The position numbers and the translations under genes were made by a program. This document shows positions 1 through 11,703 of a stretch of DNA of 64,000 nucleotides, piece after piece. The stretch is from the NCBI GenBank assembly GCA_945910005.1, contig CAMDTW010000214.1, positions 1 to 64,000 on the forward strand, in the 5' to 3' direction. Below the pieces are notes generated by a model. It was not told the origin of the DNA and ran no database searches. It saw only the letters and a program-made list of their open reading frames with translations. The DNA comes from Isoperla grammatica. Taxonomy: Eukaryota; Arthropoda; Insecta; Plecoptera; Perlodidae. The stretch's first letter is position 1, and the number at the start of each line of letters is the position of its first letter.

Positions 1-862
1 GGGGGGGGGGGCTTGATGCAAACGTATGTGGCGATGATTGGCGATGATGATGGGTAGATAACTTAAGCCAATTGATGATATTCTGGATTAACTCACTCGG
101 TTAATGCGAGACGTACAGTGAAGCCTACTGGGATCTTAGATCACACTAGTTACACTTCGATCACACTGATAACACTGATCACGCTGAATACACTGTGTTA
201 CGAATCACCGACCGATCTAATGAAATCGTATTTTACACTGACTATAACAATATATAAATCACACACTTGACCGTCTTTCTCTAGTCTAGGCGCAATAAGT
301 CGTCGCGATTAGTGCTTCGATACATCTTGTCAACGAACTAACGCTGACACTGTTCACTCTACGAGCTCAAGACCATGCATACTGCTCTGTCAGTAAAACT
401 CGTCTGTTGTTCGGCAGTAGGGGTGAGGTAGGGTAGGGGGGGTGGGGATACGGTAGACGTACAGAGCTCAAATGGTTGTCACAACCAGTCGCATACAAAT
501 AAAATAAACAAATAGTGTGATTATTATTTATTTCATTGAAAATATGGCCAGGGGAGGACACAATGCCCTCTGTAGTCTGATCGTACCGGCTGATACCATG
601 GTACCGGATGGTACCGGCTGATGGTCTGATGGTCTGATGGTACGGGTACCGGCACGTAGCCTACTCCTGTCGAAAAGTACCAAGGGGTTCACTTGTTAAT
701 AGTAACACATATTATTAATAAGTGGGGCCTAACACATTCATTATTAACGCAGTATAAAATGTTAAGTCTGTAATTTATTTAATATTTAATATTTGATTAT
801 TTTAATGTAATTTATTAAAAAAAATTTGTTATTAATAAAACAAATTATAATAAATTTCCTCC
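1..862. other. Unique-looking flank, no gene
   Basis: I see no coding signal here. The window opens on an 11-base G run. A G-rich tract lies near 419-450. A small cluster of GGTACC and CTGATGGT words sits near 597-653, and AT-rich sequence leads into the first array. The two ORFs in the region are short and have no recognisable domain. Confidence 0.6.
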
Positions 863-1409
863 AAGCATGTTTGTAACTCAAGTGTCCTGTTACAGCAAGT
901 TACTGAGAGCGGGGTTGGGCTGCCAGACAAGGGAGCCCGCAAGCATGTTTGTAACTCAAGTGTCCTGTTACAGCAAGTTACTGAGTGCGGGGTTGGGCTG
1001 CCAGACAAGGGAGCCCGCAAGCATCTTTGTAACTCAAGTGTCCTGTTACAGCAAGTTACTGAGTGCGGGGTTGGGCTGCCAGACAAGGGAGCCCGCAAGC
1101 ATGTTTGTAACTCAAGGGTCCTGTTACAGCAAGTTACTGAGCGCGGGGTTGGGCTGCCAGACAAGGGAGCCCGCAAGCATGTTTGTAACTCAAGTGTCCT
1201 GTTACAGCAAGTTACTGAGTACAGGGTTGGGCTGCCAGACAAAGGAGCCCGCAAGCATGTTTGTAACTCATGTGTCCTGTTACAGCAAGTTACTGAGTAC
1301 GGGGTTGGGCTGCCAGACAAGGGAGCCCGAAAGCATGTTTGTAACTCAAGTGTCCTGTTACAGCAAAATACTGAGCGCGGGGTTGGGCTGCCAGACAAGG
1401 AAGCCCCAT
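863..1409. repeat. 78-bp tandem array, 7 copies
   Basis: Seven head-to-tail 78-bp units start near 864, 942, 1020, 1098, 1176, 1254 and 1332, with only a few substitutions between copies. Because 78 is a multiple of three, frames on both strands stay open (206 and 188 codons). I treat these as artefacts, since no domain is visible and neither strand shows preference. The last unit runs into a single-copy tail (to about 1447). That tail aligns with the 123-bp block of the array at 6.2-15.4 kb through the shared words GTTGGGCTGCC and GACCTTCGAGTT. The two arrays therefore appear to share an ancestor. Confidence 0.93.
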
Positions 1410-1555
1410 CACACGAGACCTTCGAGTTTAAGAGTTCCAGCCACCCCTCTCACTCCCACTCGGCCGCCACCCTATGTAACAATGTGAAGAAGTGTCAACT
1501 TCCCCTTGGAGATATCAGCACATGACGCCGGGTAGGTGTTGTACCAACAGTAATA

Positions 1556-3747
1556 TGGGTGTATCATTGCTCTCTCACGTGTGTCCAATGTACTTAACAG
1601 CCGTGTGGGTCAGTCTTTGCTCTCTCACGTGTATCCAATGTACTTAACAGTTGGTGGGTCTGTCTTTGCTCTCTCAAATGTGTCTAATGTACTTAACAGC
1701 CGTGTGGGTCTGTCTTTGCTCTCTCACGTGTGTCCAATGTACTTAACAGTTGATGGGTCTGTCTTTGCTCGCTCACGTGTGTCCAATGTACTTAACAGCC
1801 GTGTGGGTCTGTCTTTGCTCTCTCACGTGTGTCCGTTGTACTTAACAGCCGTGTGGGTCTGTCTTTGCTCTCTCACGTGTGTCCGTTGTACTTAACAGCC
1901 GTGTGGGTCTGTCTTTGCTCTCTCACGTGTGTCCGTTGTACTTAACAGCCGTGTGGGTCTGTCTTTGCTCTCTCACGTGTGTCCGTTGTACTTAACAGCC
2001 GTGTGGGTCTGTCTTTGCTCTCTCACGTGTGTCCGTTGTACTTAACAGCCGTGTGGGTCTGTCTTTGCTCTCTCACGTGTGTCCGTTGTACTTAACAGCC
2101 GTGTGGGTCTGTCTTTGCTCTCTCACGTGTGTCCGTTGTACTTAACAGCCGTGTGGGTCTGTCTTTGCTCTCTCACGTGTGTCCGTTGTACTTAACAGCC
2201 GTGTGGGTCTGTCTTTGCTCTCTCACGTGTGTCCGTTGTACTTAACAGCCGTGTGGGTCTGTCTTTGCTCTCTCACGTGTGTCCGTTGTACTTAACAGCC
2301 GTGTGGGTCTGTCTTTGCTCTCTCACGTGTGTCCGTTGTACTTAACAGCCGTGTGGGTCTGTCTTTCCTCTCTCACGTGTGTCCGTTGTACTTAACAGCC
2401 GTGTGGGTCTGTCTTTGCTCTCTCACGTGTGTCCGTTGTACTTAACAGCCGTGTGGGTCTGTCTTTGCTCTCTCACGTGTGTCCGTTGTACTTAACAGCC
2501 GTGTGGGTCTGTCTTTGCTCTCTCACGTGTGTCCGTTGTACTTAACAGCCGTGTGGGTCTGTCTTTGCTCTCTCACGTGTGTCCGTTGTACTTAACAGCC
2601 GTGTGGGTCTGTCTTTGCTCTCTCACGTGTGTCCGTTGTACTTAACAGCCGTGTGGGTCTGTCTTTGCTCTCTCACGTGTGTCCGTTGTACTTAACAGCC
2701 GTGTGGGTCTGTCTTTGCTCTCTCACGTGTGTCCGTTGTACTTAACAGCCGTGTGGGTCTGTCTTTGCTCTCTCACGTGTGTCCGTTGTACTTAACAGCC
2801 GTGTGGGTCTGTCTTTGCTCTCTCACGTGTGTCCGTTGTACTTAACAGCCGTGTGGGTCTGTCTTTGCTCTCTCACGTGTGTCCGTTGTACTTAACAGCC
2901 GTGTGGGTCTGTCTTTGCTCTCTCACGTGTGTCCGTTGTACTTAACAGCCGTGTGGGTCTGTCTTTGCTCTCTCACGTGTGTCCGTTGTACTTAACAGCC
3001 GTGTGGGTCTGTCTTTGCTCTCTCACGTGTGTCCGTTGTACTTAACAGCCGTGTGGGTCTGTCTTTGCTCTCTCACGTGTGTCCGTTGTACTTAACAGCC
3101 GTGTGGGTCTGTCTTTGCTCTCTCACGTGTGTCCGTTGTACTTAACAGCCGTGTGGGTCTGTCTTTGCTCTCTCACGTGTGTCCGTTGTACTTAACAGCC
3201 GTGTGGGTCTGTCTTTGCTCTCTCACGTGTGTCCGTTGTACTTAACAGCCGTGTGGGTCTGTCTTTGCTCTCTCACGTGTGTCCGTTGTACTTAACAGCC
3301 GTGTGGGTCTGTCTTTGCTCTCTCACGTGTGTCCGTTGTACTTAACAGCCGTGTGGGTCTGTCTTTGCTCTCTCACGTGTGTCCGTTGTACTTAACAGCC
3401 GTGTGGGTCTGTCTTTGCTCTCTCACGTGTGTCCGTTGTACTTAACAGCCGTGTGGGTCTGTCTTTGCTCTCTCACGTGTGTCCGTTGTACTTAACAGCC
3501 GTGTGGGTCTGTCTTTGCTCTCTCACGTGTGTCCGTTGTACTTAACAGCCGTGTGGGGGGTGTCATTGCTCTCTCACGTGTGTCCGTTGTACTTAACAGC
3601 CGTGTGGGTCTGTCTTTGCTCTCTCACGTGTCTCCGTTGTACTTAACAGCCGTGTGGGGGGTGTCTTTGCTCTCTCACGTGTGTCCGTTGTACTTAACAG
3701 CTGTGGTGGTCTGTGTTTGCTCTCTCACGTGTGTCCGTTGTACTTTA
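1556..3747. repeat. 50-bp tandem array, about 44 copies
   Basis: The unit reads from CACGTGTGTCCGTTGTACTT through AACAGCC, GTGTGGGTC and TGTCTTTGCTCTCT, and repeats exactly every 50 bases. The copies from about 1800 to 3530 are almost identical; one G to C change lies near 2367. The left edge has older variants (TCCAATG for TCCGTTG, and alternate units with GTTGGTGGG). The right edge has a 51-bp variant and a T to C change. Nearly every unit carries the palindrome CACGTG. Such homogeneity implies recent expansion or conversion. ORFs at both ends are edge artefacts. Confidence 0.96.
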
Positions 3748-3942
3748 GAGCGAAGGATACCTCTACGTCAAAAACCGCAGTAATTATTAATTTTTAATTA
3801 TATCTTCAGATTAAAACATAAAATCGAAAATCGCAGAAACCATAGCGCTGTGGTTTATCAGATTTTCGATTTTGTGTTAATCTTGAGATATTTAAAAAAC
3901 GAAAATTTTCATTGGTGTATGACGAAGATGTATCTTTCGCTC
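3748..3942. mobile_element. Tourist-like (PIF/Harbinger-type) MITE inserted in the 50-bp array
   Basis: This is a 195-bp AT-rich element. Its ends are inverted: GAGCGAAGGATACCTCTACG at the left against GAGCGAAAGATACATCTTCG (reverse complement of the right). TTA flanks both sides (3745-3747 and 3943-3945), matching the three-base TTA/TAA target duplication of PIF/Harbinger elements. The 50-bp repeat resumes directly after the right TTA (ACAGCCGTGTGGGTG), so the element landed inside an existing array unit. It has no coding capacity. Its inner ends resemble the longer element at 15405-15770. Confidence 0.85.
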
Positions 3943-4012
3943 TTAACAGCCGTGTGGGTGTGTCATTGCTCTCTCACATGTGTCCGTTGAACTAACAGCC
4001 ATGTGGGTTTAT
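3943..4012. repeat. Terminal remnant of the 50-bp array
   Basis: One and a half degenerate 50-bp units follow the MITE. The E-box position is CACATG here rather than CACGTG. Similarity stops near 4010. Confidence 0.8.
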
Positions 4013-4573
4013 GGGGGGTGGAGCACCTACTTTTTGTGCTTGTTGTTTCTGCTTTTGCTTCGTATTGCAGTTGCAGACGACGTCGTTGGATATCTTCGAG
4101 ACTTCCTGCAAGTCTCACTACCCACGAGGTTGATCCTCGCTAAGAACGCGCGCATGTACATTGCGTCTAGTTCGCCGTGACGTCAGCATGGGACAAGACA
4201 GCGTGGGGTGAGTGTGTTGCAAAATACAAGCACTGTTGTTACGGCGATAAAACTATTACTACATTAATATCATTTGTATTGAGCTAGGAACAACATCATG
4301 TTATTTAGTAGATTTGATCATATTTGTCATTTCTTTAAGGTGGCCCAGCACGAGTACCACTTTAATTCCAACACAGCTTGTCTGTAAATTTTTCGATAAA
4401 GAAATAGTTGGAAACAATCCTGGTAAATATCATTAATTTATGTCGGCTTTCTTTCTAAAACGTCTGCAAATTTTTTTATTATTTTCAATTTTTCTTATCA
4501 TGATGCAATTAAGTTTCTAAATACTACTCTACGATGCAAAACTATTATTCGACATATTTAATCCAAAAAGTTA
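4013..4573. other. Non-repetitive AT-rich spacer
   Basis: No gene is supported. A 66-codon ORF near the start has one hydrophobic run but no recognisable family, no clear start context, and overlaps the array remnant. The rest is AT-rich with no long repeat that I can see. Confidence 0.5.
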
Positions 4574-4581
4574 GTCTAGAA

Positions 4582-5009
4582 CAGTGGTTAAAGTGGGGTG
4601 GTATGAGCCGGTATGCATACCGTTACTAAAAATATTAACGGTATTCCATACTGGCACTAATTTGTATCGATTGTAAACATATTGACGAATTATGTTGAAC
4701 CTTTTGTTTTACTTGGTTTGGTATTTACATTTGCTCATCCAATGTTTTTTTATAAAGAAATTGTTTAAATTTTTATTTTTTTCACCACCAATGTACGTAA
4801 AAACAAGCGTTGACTCCTCTTCAAAGTAATTTCAACATGTTCGTGACAAGACACCCTAAAATAATCTCTGCGGGGTTAATCTGGGTGGCCGCGCCCCCTT
4901 CCTCCCCCCCCCGCTTCCTCCCCCTCCCCCCCCCCCACATACACACTTTTGTCTGATTTACACAGCATTAGTGCATACCGTCACTTCTGCATGGCCACTT
5001 TAACCACTG
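4582..5009. mobile_element. Non-autonomous hAT element with perfect 8-bp TSD
   Basis: The ends are CAGTGGTTAAAGTGG and its inverted complement, the CAG...CTG form of hAT termini. The flanking octamer GTCTAGAA is exact on both sides (4574-4581 and 5010-5017), which is the diagnostic 8-bp hAT duplication. The 428-bp body has no transposase ORF. It includes a long C-rich tract (about 4895-4936). The inner terminal regions also share GGTATGCA words. Confidence 0.92.
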
Positions 5010-5057
5010 GTCTAGAATCTAGTTTTTTAACTATACAGTTAACATTTATGTTGGGAA

Positions 5058-5732
5058 CAGTGGCGTATCCAGGAATTGATAATGGGGGGGGGTTGAATAT
5101 CCCAAGCAGGCAGGGGTCTGGGGCGAAAGCCCCAGCCGCCGGAGGCCAATTCGCCGAAGTCGAATTTTTTCTTCTTCATTTATGACGTTTTAAACGCCTG
5201 GAAACATGTTCCAGAATAACAAAATGTCATAAAATACGTTTAAGAGAATACAAGAATGACTACAAAGAAAATTAAAAACCCAGTCACAGAACAACCAAAT
5301 TACTGCAAAAATAAATATCTGTCCTATATTTTTTATTTTAATTGTTGGCAAGTCTCCTCGTAACTGGTAGTGCTGTATTTTGTGGTAATATCTATACATT
5401 TTACACGTTTCTGACGAATGTTTTAGCACTGATTTGCGTTAATTTCTGTTTGTAGCCAGCTTATAAATATGCAAAAACCTATTGGTTAATGTTTTTGACA
5501 AACGTTTTTTTACCATTAAGTTCTGTTAGAAGACAACAGGTCCTATAGGCAGCTCTTCCTGACGACCAAGAGCCCAAAGTGGTATGATTTAACGGTTTAG
5601 TATGTTATTAAACAATAATCAAAATAGTAGTTTCCTCTTCCCTCCTCCTTTTCTTCCTTCTCTCCGCATGTATTTTTTTTTTTTGGCATGGGGGGGTTTG
5701 AACCCCATAACACCCCCTTGGATACGCCACTG
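5058..5732. mobile_element. Non-autonomous hAT element, 675 bp
   Basis: Inverted ends CAGTGGCGTATCCAGG and CAGTGGCGTATCCAAG (right end reverse-complemented) are followed on both sides by G-rich subterminal tracts. The flanking octamers are GTTGGGAA (5050-5057) and GTTGAGAA (5733-5740), seven of eight matching, consistent with an aged hAT target duplication. The interior is AT-rich. A 79-codon minus-strand ORF inside it shows no transposase motif. It lies only 48 bp from the preceding hAT element but has different termini, so it belongs to a different family. Confidence 0.88.
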
Positions 5733-5740
5733 GTTGAGAA

Positions 5741-6183
5741 TATATAAAGAACGGTACAATCTGTTTAAAAACTGAATTATATCATGAGTGTGGCTCCCAA
5801 TTTATCCAAAATATCAACAGTCAGTAATATACCTTCCCATACAGATCCTAACCCTAGTTCTCGTAGATGTTGTTAATATTTACTTCCTTTATTAATGTAC
5901 ATTCCAAATTAATTTCACAGCTTAAACAATTTCAACTACCTATATAAAGTAAAAGTTTTGGTTCGGATGTTTGCTTACAGTCGACAAAGCAATATACTCA
6001 TTTTGCAGATAATTAGGTCCAGTCTTACAATGTCCCAATAACTATTAATTCGTCGAATAGCTTGTTTTCTCCATGGCAACCACCAATCAAAACTATTGAA
6101 ATCCTACAAATAGCTTAATTGCTACAAACAACTTTCTTATTAGGAGATTGTAAGACCGGCCCTTAAAATGATTGTTTAGTTAT
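5741..6183. other. Spacer before the 0.9-kb array
   Basis: I see no gene or clear repeat. The segment is AT-rich with a few short imperfect inverted words (for example, around 6010-6150, TAAGACTGG/CCGGTCTTAC-like motifs near both ends). Confidence 0.45.
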
Positions 6184-7257
6184 TAACGTAACTCATGTGT
6201 CCTTCTGTTACATGAAATAGAACTACGAGGGAGCGACGCGTTGGGCTGCCTCAAGACGATGCGCCATAAACGACCTTCGAGTTGCAGTAATCCCACACCA
6301 GGAGAGAGGTAAAGGAAAAACGTAATATTATATTTACTTCAATGTTATTGATTTCTTACATCATTTACGTAATTTATGTGTTCTTCTGTTCCATGAAATA
6401 GATCTACAAGCGACGCGTTGGGCTGCCTAAAGACGATGCGCCATCAGGACCTTCGAGTTGCAGTAATCCCACACCAGGAGAGAGGTAAACAAACAACCTA
6501 ATATATTTTAACTAGGAAAACGCTCTGTTTGACGCGTTGATAAGCGAGTGCGTCCATATTTACGAACGTTCTGGTGAAAAGATCTCGAAGCTAATAAAAA
6601 CAACAATTAACAACAATTCAAGAATGCGCATTGCAACATTTTTCCTAATTTCCATACCTATTATACTTCCCGAAATTATTGGATGCAGAGCAATCTGCGT
6701 TGCTAAGAATTTTCATCGTTATGTTTTTAACACGGTCTGCCACCGTTACTAACAGTTATTGACAGCAAAAGAAATGTAATTTATGCCTCAAATACGTATC
6801 AGATCGCTTTTAAATTAGTATATTCGTGACCGGACAAAAATATACTAAAGATAGCGACCTCACATTTTGATGTTACTGTGTTTCAGAAATATATTTTCGA
6901 GTAACTTTTGTGTAATTTTGCCAATATTTATCAAATCGCCATAAAATGAACATATTCGTAACCGGACAAAGCTTTACAAAAATATTGCTATCTCACATTT
7001 TGCCACCATTTTGTTTCAGAAAAATATTTTGCAGTAACTATGGTGTAACGTTTTTACTTTTCGAACGATTTTGCCTAAAAACTATACACCTTCAATCTAC
7101 ATCGAGACTTGTGGATGGACCAAATTTCAAGTTGATCGGACTCTCCGTTCGACCGCTATCAACAGACATAAAAAAACAAAAAACAGAACGAAGGGCCATA
7201 AGAGTCTAGTGGAGACGATCGCTTTGCTCGATTAACAATGTAATTGATTTCTTACAG

Positions 7258-7380
7258 CATTTACGTAACTCATGTATCCTTCTGTTACATGAAATAGATC
7301 TACAAGCGACGCGTTGGGCTGCCTAAAGACGATGCGCCATCAGGACCTTCGAGTTGCAGTAATCCCACACCAGGAGAGAG
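7258..7380 (+). other. 123-bp exon-like core block (representative copy)
   Basis: This block is the most conserved part of each 0.9-kb unit. It is preceded by a pyrimidine-rich acceptor-like TTTCTTACAG and followed by the donor-like GAG|GTAAAC. Its length is 123 bp (41 codons) in every copy I measured: 6362-6484, 7258-7380, 8129-8251, 9938-10060, 10845-10967, 11801-11923, 12694-12816, 13589-13711 and 14495-14617. The acceptor AG is lost in the 6362 and 9039 copies. One plus frame reads Y-V-T-H-V-S-F-C-Y-M-K, then hits TAG, then continues open as R-R-V-G-L-P-K-D-D-A-P-S-G-P-S-S-C. It looks like an exon or transposon segment that lost coding capacity. The same frame is intact, though changed, in the 78-bp array. 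Confidence 0.5.
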
Positions 7381-10300
7381 GTAAACAAACAACCTAATAT
7401 ATTTTAACTAGGAAAACGCTCTGTTTGACGCGTTGATAAGCGAGTGCGTCCATATTTACGAACGTTCTGGTGAAAAGATCTCGAAGCTAATAAAAACAAC
7501 AATTAACAACAATTCAAGAATGCGCATTGCAACATTTTTCCTAATTTCCATACCTATTATACTTCCCGACATTGTTGGATGCAGAGCAATCTGCGTTGCT
7601 AAGAATTTTCGTCGTCATGTTTTTAACACGGTCCGCCACCGTTACTAACAGTTATTGACAGCAAAAGAAATGTAATTTATGCCTCAAATACGTATCAGAT
7701 CGCTTTTAAAATAGTATATTCGTGACCGGACAAAAATATACTATAAGATAGCGACCTCACATTTTGATGTTACTGTGTTTCAGAAATATATTTTCGAGTA
7801 ACTTTTGTGTAATTTTGCCAATATTTATCAAATCACCATAAAATGAACATATTCGTAACCGGACAAAGCTTTACAAAAATATGGCTATCTCACATTTTGC
7901 CACCATTTTGTTTCAGAAAAATATTTTGCAGTAACTATGGTGTAACGTTTTTACTTTTCGAACGATTTTGCCTCAAAACTATACACCTTCAATCTACATC
8001 GAGACTTGTAGATGGACCAAATTTCAAGTTGATCGGACTCTCCGTTCGACCGCTATCAACAGACATAAAAAAACAAAAAACAGAGACGATCGCGTTGCTC
8101 GATTAACAATGTTATTGATTTTTTACAGCATTTACGTAACTCATGTGTCCTTCTGTTACATGAAATAGATCTACAAGCGACGCGTTGGGCTGCCTAAAGA
8201 CGATGCGCCATCAGGACCTTCGAGTTGCAGTAATCCCACACCAGGAGAGAGGTAAACAAACAACCTAATATATTTTAACTAGGAAAACGCTCTGTTTGAC
8301 GCGTTGATAAGCGAGTGCGTCCATATTTACGAACGTTCTGGTGAAAAGATCTCGAAGCTAATAAAAACAACAATTAACAACTATTCAAGAATGCGCATTA
8401 CAAAAGTTTTTCTAATTTCCATAGCTATTATACTTCCCGATATTGTTGAATGCAGTGCAATGTGCGTTGCTAAGAATTTTCGTTGCCATTCTGTCTAGTG
8501 TTTTCACCGCGGTCCGCCACCGTTACTAACAGTTATTGACAGCAATAGAAATGTTATTTCCTGCCTCTAATACGTATCGGATTGCGTTTACATTAGTATA
8601 GTCGTGACCGGACAAAAATTTACTACAAGATAGCACCTCACATTTTGCTGTTACTGTCTTTCAGAAATATATTTTCGAGTAACTTTTGGGGTTACTTTGC
8701 CAATATTTATCAGATCGCCATAAAATGAACATATTCGTAATCGGACAAAGCTTTACAAAAATATGGCTATCTCACATTTTGCCAACATTTTGTTTCAGAA
8801 AAATATTTTGCAGTAACTATTGTGTAACTTTGTAACTTTTCGAACGATTTTAACTTAAAACTATACACCTTCAATTTATATCGAGGCTTGTAAATGGTCC
8901 AAATTTCAAGTTGATCGGACTTTCCGTTCAACCGCTATCAACAGACATAAAAAAACAAAAAAAACAGAACGAAGTGCCATAAGAGTCTAGTTAAGACGAT
9001 CGCTTCGCTCGCTTAACAATGTTGTTGATTTCTTACATTATTTACGTAACTCATGTGTCCTTCTGTTACATGAAATAGATCTACAAGCGACGCGTTGGGC
9101 TGCCTAAAGACGATGCGCCATCAGGACCTTCGAGTTGCAGTAATCCCACACCAGGAGAGAGGTAAACAAACAACCTAATATACTTTTAACTAGGAAAACG
9201 CTCTGTTTGACGCGTTGATAAGCGAGCGCGTCCATATCTACGAACGTTCTGGCGAAAAGATCTCAAAGCTAATAAAAACAACAATTAACAACAATTCAAG
9301 AATGCGCATTGCAAAATTTTTCCTAATTTCCATAGCTATTATACTTCCCGACATTGTTGGATGCAGAGCAATCTGCGTTCCTAAGAATTTTCGTCGTCAT
9401 GTTTTTAACACGGTCCGCCACCGTTACTAACAGTTATTAACAGCAAAATAAATGTAATTTATGCCTCAAATACGTATCAGATCGCTTTTAAATTAGTATA
9501 TTCGTGACCGGACGAAAATATACTATAAGATAGCGACCTCACATTTTGATGTTACTGTGTTTCAGAAATATATTTTCGAGTAACTTTTGTGTAACTTTGC
9601 CAATATTTATCAAATCGCCATAAAATGAACATATTTGTCACCGGACAAAGCTTTTAAAAAATATGGCTATCTCACATTTTGCCAACATTTTGTTTCAGAA
9701 AAATATTTTGCAGTAACTATGGTGTAACGTTTTTACTTTTCGAACGATATTGCCTCAAAACTATGCACCTTCAATCTACATCGAGACTTGTAAATGGACC
9801 AAATTTCAAGTTGATCGGACTCTCCGTTCGACCGCTATCAACAGACATAAAAAAAAAAAAAAACATAACGAAGTGCCATAAGAGTCTAGTGGAGACGATC
9901 GCTTCGCTCGCTTAACAATGTTATTGATTTTTTACAGCATTTACGTAACTCATGTGTCCTTCTGTTACATGAAATAGATCTACAAGCGACGCGTTGGGCT
10001 GCCTAAAGACGATGCGCCATCAGGACCTTCGAGTTGCAGTAATCCCACACCAGGAGAGAGGTAAACAAACAACCTAATATATTTTAACTAGAAAAACGCT
10101 CTGTTGACGCGTTGATAAGCGAGTGCGTCCATATTTACGAACGTTCTGGCGAAAAGATCTCAAAGCTAATAAAAACAACAATTAACAACTATTCAAGAAT
10201 GCGCATTACAAAATTTTTTCTAATTTCCATAGCTATTATACTTCCCGATATTGTTGAATGCAGTGCAATGTGCGTTGCTAAGAATTTTCGTTGCCATTCT

Positions 10301-11658
10301 GTCTAGTGTTTTCACCGCGGTCCGCCACCGTTACTAACAGTTATTGACAGCAATAGAAATGTTATTTCCTGCCTCTAATACGTATCGGATTGCGTTTACA
10401 TTAGTATAGTCGTGACCGGACAAAAATTTACTACAAGATAGCACCTCACATTTTGCTGTTACTGTCTTTCAGAAATATATTTTCGAGTCACTTTTGGGGT
10501 TACTTTGCCAATATTTATCAGATCGCCATAAAATGAACATATTCGTAATCGGACAAAGCTTTACAAAAATATGGCTATCTCACATTTTGCCACCATTTTG
10601 TTTCAGAAAAATATTTTGCAGTAACTATGGTGTAACTTTGTAACTTTTCGAACGATTTTAACTCAAAACTAAGCACCTTCAATTCATATCGAGGCTTGTG
10701 AATGGTTTAAATCTCAAGTTGATCGGACTTTCCGTTCGACCGCTATCAACAGACATTAAAAAAAAAAAAACAGAACGAAGTGCCATAAGAGTCTAGTGGA
10801 GACGATCGCTTCGCTCGCTTAACAATGGTGTTGATTTCTTACAGCATTTACGTAACTCATGTATCCTTCTGTTACATGAAAAAGATCTACAAGCGACGCG
10901 TTGGGCTGCCTAAAGACGATGCGCCATCAGGACCTTCGAGTTGCAGTAATCCCACACCAGGAGAGAGGTAAACAAACAACCTAATATATTTTAACTAGAA
11001 AAACGCTCTGTTGACGCGTTGATAAGCGAGTGCGTCCATATTTACGAACGTTCTGGCGAAAAGATCTCAAAGCTAATAAAAACAACAATTCACAACTATT
11101 CAAGAATGCGCATTAAAAATTTTTTTCTAATTTCCATAGCTATTATACTTCCCGATATTGTTGAATGCAGTGCAATGTGCGTTGCTAAGAATTTTCGTTG
11201 CCATTCTGTCTAGTGTTTTCACCGCGGTCCGCCACCGTTACTAACAGTTATTGACAGCAATAGAAATGTAATTTCCTGCCTCTAATACGTATCGGATTGC
11301 GTTTACATTAGTATAGTCGTGACCGGACAAAAATTTACTACAAGATAGCACCTCACATTTTGCTGTTACTGTCTGTCAGAAATATATTTTCGAGTAACTT
11401 TTGGGTAACTTTGCCAATATTTATCAGATCGCCATAAAATGAACATATTCGTAATCGGACAAAGCTTTACAAAAAATATGGCTATCTCACATTTTGCCAC
11501 CATTTTGTTTCAGAAAAATATTTTGCAGTAACTATGGTGTAACTTTGTAACTTTTCGAACGATTTTAACTCAAAACTAAGCACCTTCAATTCATATCGAG
11601 GCTTGTAAATGGTTAATATCTCAAGTTGATCGGACTTTCCGTTCGACCGCTATCAACA

Positions 11659-11703
11659 ACCGAGCTATAAGAAATAAAGAATACAATACAATACAATACA
11701 ATA
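11659..11703 (+). mobile_element. Severely 5'-truncated LINE 3' tail
   Basis: A 45-bp insertion within one 0.9-kb unit reads GAGCTATAAGAAATAAAGAA followed by four ATACA-type repeats. The pentamer CAACA is repeated at 11654-11658 and 11704-11708, compatible with a short target duplication. The element-free units read straight through this point. The composition matches the 3' tail of a non-LTR retrotransposon; no coding portion is left. Confidence 0.6.

Noticed and set aside
1556..3747. Telomeric or subtelomeric repeat
   Set aside because: The 50-bp unit contains no TTAGG or TTAGGG-type telomere word, and no simple telomere repeat occurs elsewhere in the window.
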